Below, piece after piece: positions 6,502-9,310 of a DNA stretch of 9,310 bases. How positions within the stretch are numbered: the first letter of the stretch is position 1; each line of letters begins with the position of its first letter. A program made the position numbers and the translations under genes. Origin of the DNA: Verrucomicrobiales bacterium (GTDB taxonomy: Bacteria; Verrucomicrobiota; Verrucomicrobiia; Verrucomicrobiales; V1-33). Location: positions 1-9,310 of the forward strand of contig JAQGPD010000515.1 in assembly GCA_028293305.1 (NCBI GenBank). The letters are read 5' to 3'. The notes under the pieces are model-generated. The model was not told where the DNA came from. It ran no database searches and saw only the letters and a list, made by a program, of their open reading frames with translations.

Positions 6502-6548
6502 GGGAGGTGGTTTTTTGAATGGATTGAGTAGTCTTGTTGGTTTGGCAT

Positions 6549-6566
6549 CGTCAAGATATATCTGAC
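6549..6566 (-). promoter_or_regulatory. Palindrome overlapping a TTGACG box upstream of exbB
   Basis: AGATATATCT (6554-6563) is a perfect 10-bp palindrome flanked by GTC (6550-6552) and GAC (6564-6566), with one extra base of asymmetry. On the minus strand it runs into TTGACG (6554-6549), a five-of-six match to a -35 box, about 50 bp before ATG 6501. No good -10 is found at the right distance (TACTCA at 6530-6525 is poor). A regulator site or an internal promoter for exbB-exbD-exbD is possible but weakly supported. Confidence 0.25.
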
Positions 6567-6617
6567 AGGGATAAGGCCGGAAGGGTGACGAAAAGGTTGA
6601 TTGCAGCTCGAAAGCGA

Positions 6618-7457
6618 TCAGGGCGCTTTGCCCATGAGCTTGGACAGGGCATCTTTTTCCTGCTTCGCGGCATCGGCCTCCGGCGTGCCGGCATAACGCT
6701 CGATAATCCGGTTGAGGCTGTCACCGGCGTCCTGGAAGCGGGTCAGGCGCATGAGGGATCGCGCGGCACCGAGGTCGGCCGCGGGGAGGAAGGCGGCCTC
6801 CGCGCCATAGAAAACCGGGATTTGAAGATAGGCGTCGAGGGCTTCCTCGAAGGCCTCGCGTTTAAACTGGATATCGCCGATCAATAGATTGAGGCGGGCC
6901 AGGGTGTCGGCATCCAGGGGGCTTTTGAGGAGCGGTTTCACCTTGGCCAAGGCGGGGCCGGTGATGCCTTTTTGGAACTGCTCCAAGGCGTCCAGCATGA
7001 TGACGCGGCTTTGAAGGTTGCTGGCGAGGGTCATGTTCCGGAGTTCGGACATGAGGCGCGCGGATTCGTCGTATTTATTCTGGCGGAGCAGGCTTTCCGC
7101 GACCAGCAGGCCGGCGGAGGCATACCATGAGCCGGGTTTGTCTTTCCATAGCCGGTGGAGGTCCTGAACGACAGTGGCTTTTTGGAGGGCTTCCGAAAAT
7201 TTGCCCTTCAGCATCAGGTCGTCAGCGGCGGAAAGCTCGTCCGGTTTGGGGAAATCCACGCGTGTGACGCTGGCGACGGGGATGCTTTTGGTGGACTCGG
7301 AACCGTCCGCGGCTTTGACTTTGCGTTGGACGTTGGTGCCGGAGATGGTGACCTCCGCGAATTCCACGGCCCCTGCCTGGAAGAAGAGGGTCTGGGCACC
7401 GAGCGGGAGGGCGGCGGCCCAAAGCAGGACGCCGGCGGTGAAGGAAATGGGCTTCAT
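6618..7457 (-). CDS. Exported helical-repeat (TPR-like) protein (279 aa)
   Basis: ATG 7457 opens a signal peptide (1-21, cleavage after LGA before Gln). Residues about 25-70 look beta-rich (GAVEFAEVTISG ... SIPVASVTRVDFP). This resembles the small beta module found before helical repeats in many exported bacterial proteins, but I do not assign a family. From about residue 75 to the end the protein is alpha-helical with TPR-like units, including GKFSEALQKA, NKYDESARLM, GDIQFKREAFEEALDAYL and RFQDAGDSLNRIIERY. The last units resemble the C-terminal repeats of the large TPR protein just upstream. It lies 39 bp after that gene and 116 bp before exbB, so it is probably co-transcribed and periplasmic. 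An adaptor or scaffold for the ExbBD motor is the best inference. No catalytic motif is seen. Confidence 0.85.
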   Translation of the reverse strand: MKPISFTAGVLLWAAALPLGAQTLFFQAGAVEFAEVTISGTNVQRKVKAADGSESTKSIPVASVTRVDFPKPDELSAADDLMLKGKFSEALQKATVVQDLHRLWKDKPGSWYASAGLLVAESLLRQNKYDESARLMSELRNMTLASNLQSRVIMLDALEQFQKGITGPALAKVKPLLKSPLDADTLARLNLLIGDIQFKREAFEEALDAYLQIPVFYGAEAAFLPAADLGAARSLMRLTRFQDAGDSLNRIIERYAGTPEADAAKQEKDALSKLMGKAP

Positions 7458-7496
7458 GAGGAGGAAAGTGTGGATAGGTTTGGCTCCGGATGCACG

Positions 7497-9310
7497 TTAG
7501 CCGCCAAGACTGCGGAGCCGGTCTTTGACCTTTTGGAAATCGGGTTCGCTTTTCATTTTCTCCGCTTTGCGCGGATCGTTCACGGCGTCCTTGTAAACAT
7601 CCACGGCGTCGGTGCCTTTGCCCAGGGCTTCCTTGGTTTCCCCGGCGCGGAGGTAGCCCTTGGCGCTCCATTGCGGGAAGGCGGCAAAGCTGAGGTAGAG
7701 CCTCTGGAAGTAGTTGAAGGCGTCCTCGAGGGCTTTTTGCTTGAAGCGGATTTCTCCCAGCAGCCAGGTGACCTCGGCTTTGACCTCTTTGGAAATCTGC
7801 TTGTCGCCGAACATTTCCTTCAGGAGTTTTTCGCAATCCTCGATTTTATCCGTATCGAAGAGCACTCTCGCCAACCCGATCTGGGCTTCGCCGTAGCGGG
7901 CTCCGGGGTAGTCGTTCATGGCCTGGTTGAACCGCTTCAGGGCGGTTTCCGTGTCCTTGGATTTGTAGGCCATCTGGCCGAGACCGACGAGCGCCCAGTC
8001 CATGTAGGGCGACTGCGGGAAGAATTGGATCAGGCGATTGAAGCAGGAGGAGGCGCGTTCCTCCGAGCCGCGTTTCACAAAATATTCCCCAACCACGGCG
8101 AGCAGACGCGGGCTGAAGTCGTCGGTTTTGAACTCGGTGACTAGCTTTTCCATCAGGGCGTCGGACTGCTTGGGTCCACTGTCCACGATGAACTTGCCGT
8201 CGGGGCCTTTGACGCGTTTGACCTTGCTTTCCAGATTGCGGTAAAGCTCTGATTTGACGTAAAGCAGACGGGCTTTTCCGATTTCGGAAAGTTTGCCTTC
8301 ATCCAGGCCGAGCAGTTTGTTCAGCTCCGCTTCCGTCTCCGCGAAGACTTCCGCCGGAGTCGGAGCGGGGGCCGGAGCCGGGGTTTTCGCTGCGGCGGTG
8401 GATTTGGGATCGGTGGATTCCACCACGGGCTCGGCGGGGGCGGCTTTTTTGCGTTTCGGGATGGAGGAGACGGCCAACTGCTGGAGCAGATCCTCGACGC
8501 CTTCCTTGGAGGGGTTGTTGATATTGGCGAGGACCGTTTCCGCGAGGAACTTGCGGGCCCGGGCTTGGTTGGCGGTTTTTTCCTCGGGGGTGGTGCCCTG
8601 ACGCACGATGGCACGGCCAATCCAGCTGATGGCTTCCAGGGCGGTCCGGTGCTCCGGATTCGCAGTGAGGAATTCGCGGTATAAATCCTCGATATCCTTC
8701 CAGCGGGACTGCTGTTGGAGGAGGGGCCGGGCTTGGCCGAGGCTGTATTCCACGACCTGGTCCGTCTGGCCCCGGCGCACGGCTTCGACATAGGCGTCGG
8801 CGGTGCGCTTGTCCAAGTCCTCCTGGGAGAGTTTTTTATCCGCCATTTCCTCGGCGGTCATTTCCTTGTAGCAATCGCCTATGAGCGCATAACAATCCGC
8901 CACGGTCGCGCTGCCTGGATAGGATTTGATGATATCCTCACATTCCTCGATGATGCGCGTGAAGCTGGAGTCCTGCTTCTTGCGTTTTTTGCCCATTTCC
9001 TCGCCTTTGAACAAATTGGCCAGGCGGTAGCGGGTGTCGGCGAGGTATTTGCCGGTGGGATATTTGTCGCGATAGGCGGAGAGTTCCCGGATGCTGCCTT
9101 CATAGTCGTTCTGGAAAAAGAACGTCAGGGCATACATGAAATCGATGTCCTCGATCAGCGGGGAATCCGCCGCGGCGGCGCGGAACTTGGCGGCGGCCTC
9201 GCGGGCTTTCAGGAAGTCGTATTGCTCCAGGTAGTTCTGGACCTGCGTGGCGAGGAAGTTGGATTTGTTGGGCGAGTTCTCGAGGTATTTCATCACCTCG
9301 TCGTAGCCCG
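7497..9310 (-). CDS. Large TPR-repeat protein, 5' end beyond the window (at least 603 aa)
   Basis: The frame is open to the right edge of the window (upstream residues GYDEV), so the start is outside. The GTG at 9296 and ATG at 9293 fall inside ongoing repeats and are not credible starts. The visible protein is almost wholly helical repeats. N-terminal TPR units include YLEQYDFLKAREAAAKF and FFFQNDYEGSIRELSAYRDKYP. A middle Lys/Ala/Pro linker lies at about 285-320 from the window-edge end. A C-terminal TPR array (about 410-570) includes FPQSPYMDWALVGLGQMAY and ALKRFNQAMNDYPGARYGEA, of the kind seen in YbgF/CpoB and BamD proteins. As first visible gene of the exbBD cluster, it is probably an exported scaffold working with that motor. 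Localisation cannot be confirmed without its N-terminus. Confidence 0.88.
   Translation of the reverse strand, partial: GYDEVMKYLENSPNKSNFLATQVQNYLEQYDFLKAREAAAKFRAAAADSPLIEDIDFMYALTFFFQNDYEGSIRELSAYRDKYPTGKYLADTRYRLANLFKGEEMGKKRKKQDSSFTRIIEECEDIIKSYPGSATVADCYALIGDCYKEMTAEEMADKKLSQEDLDKRTADAYVEAVRRGQTDQVVEYSLGQARPLLQQQSRWKDIEDLYREFLTANPEHRTALEAISWIGRAIVRQGTTPEEKTANQARARKFLAETVLANINNPSKEGVEDLLQQLAVSSIPKRKKAAPAEPVVESTDPKSTAAAKTPAPAPAPTPAEVFAETEAELNKLLGLDEGKLSEIGKARLLYVKSELYRNLESKVKRVKGPDGKFIVDSGPKQSDALMEKLVTEFKTDDFSPRLLAVVGEYFVKRGSEERASSCFNRLIQFFPQSPYMDWALVGLGQMAYKSKDTETALKRFNQAMNDYPGARYGEAQIGLARVLFDTDKIEDCEKLLKEMFGDKQISKEVKAEVTWLLGEIRFKQKALEDAFNYFQRLYLSFAAFPQWSAKGYLRAGETKEALGKGTDAVDVYKDAVNDPRKAEKMKSEPDFQKVKDRLRSLGG

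Noticed and set aside
5629..6531. Plus-strand open frame of 300 codons opposite exbB
   Set aside because: ExbB on the minus strand is unmistakable. The antisense product is Gly/Glu/Asp-rich noise.
7155..8144. Plus-strand open frame of 329 codons across the two TPR genes
   Set aside because: It spans the 3' end of one gene, the gap and part of another, all on the opposite strand. The translation has no recognisable motif and looks like a mirror of GC-rich coding sequence.

Overview
The window is GC-rich, gene-dense bacterial chromosome with seven complete genes and one partial gene. Six of the complete genes and the partial gene read on the minus strand; one complete gene reads on the plus strand. 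The organism is a diderm. It has proton-channel (ExbB/ExbD) proteins, long exported TPR/coiled-coil proteins with Ala-Pro-rich linkers, signal peptides ending in Ala-Gln, and no Shine-Dalgarno motif ahead of any start. This style is most like the Verrucomicrobiota (planctomycete relatives are the alternative). That placement is by impression, not by a search.

Right block (about 9310 down to 4655, minus strand). A putative operon runs: a large TPR protein (5' end outside the window), a 279-residue exported helical-repeat protein, an ExbB/TolQ/MotA-type channel subunit, and two different ExbD/TolR-type subunits. Gaps are 39, 116, 95 and 30 bp. One channel protein with two ExbD proteins and TPR partners suggests an envelope motor driven by proton-motive force, with the TPR proteins as periplasmic scaffold or adaptor. 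No TonB, TolA or outer-membrane receptor is present. The exbB-exbD gap holds a hairpin region with a T-run that could act as a partial terminator.

Middle (3809-4567, plus strand). A lone small GT-A-type glycosyltransferase gene is convergent with the exbD genes and divergent from the gene to its left.

Left block (3660 down to 112, minus strand). Two exported proteins of 437 and 706 residues share a conserved helical segment of about 66 residues that I cannot assign to a named family. One ends in a Pro-rich tail, the other in coiled coil plus TPRs. A candidate promoter with an inverted repeat over its -10 box precedes the first gene. A (CAGGT)6 pentanucleotide repeat lies just upstream of the second. 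A three-copy 16-bp repeat and a hairpin follow the second gene at the window edge.

No tRNA, rRNA, CRISPR array, transposase or insertion sequence was seen. No gene-free stretch exceeds 150 bp.
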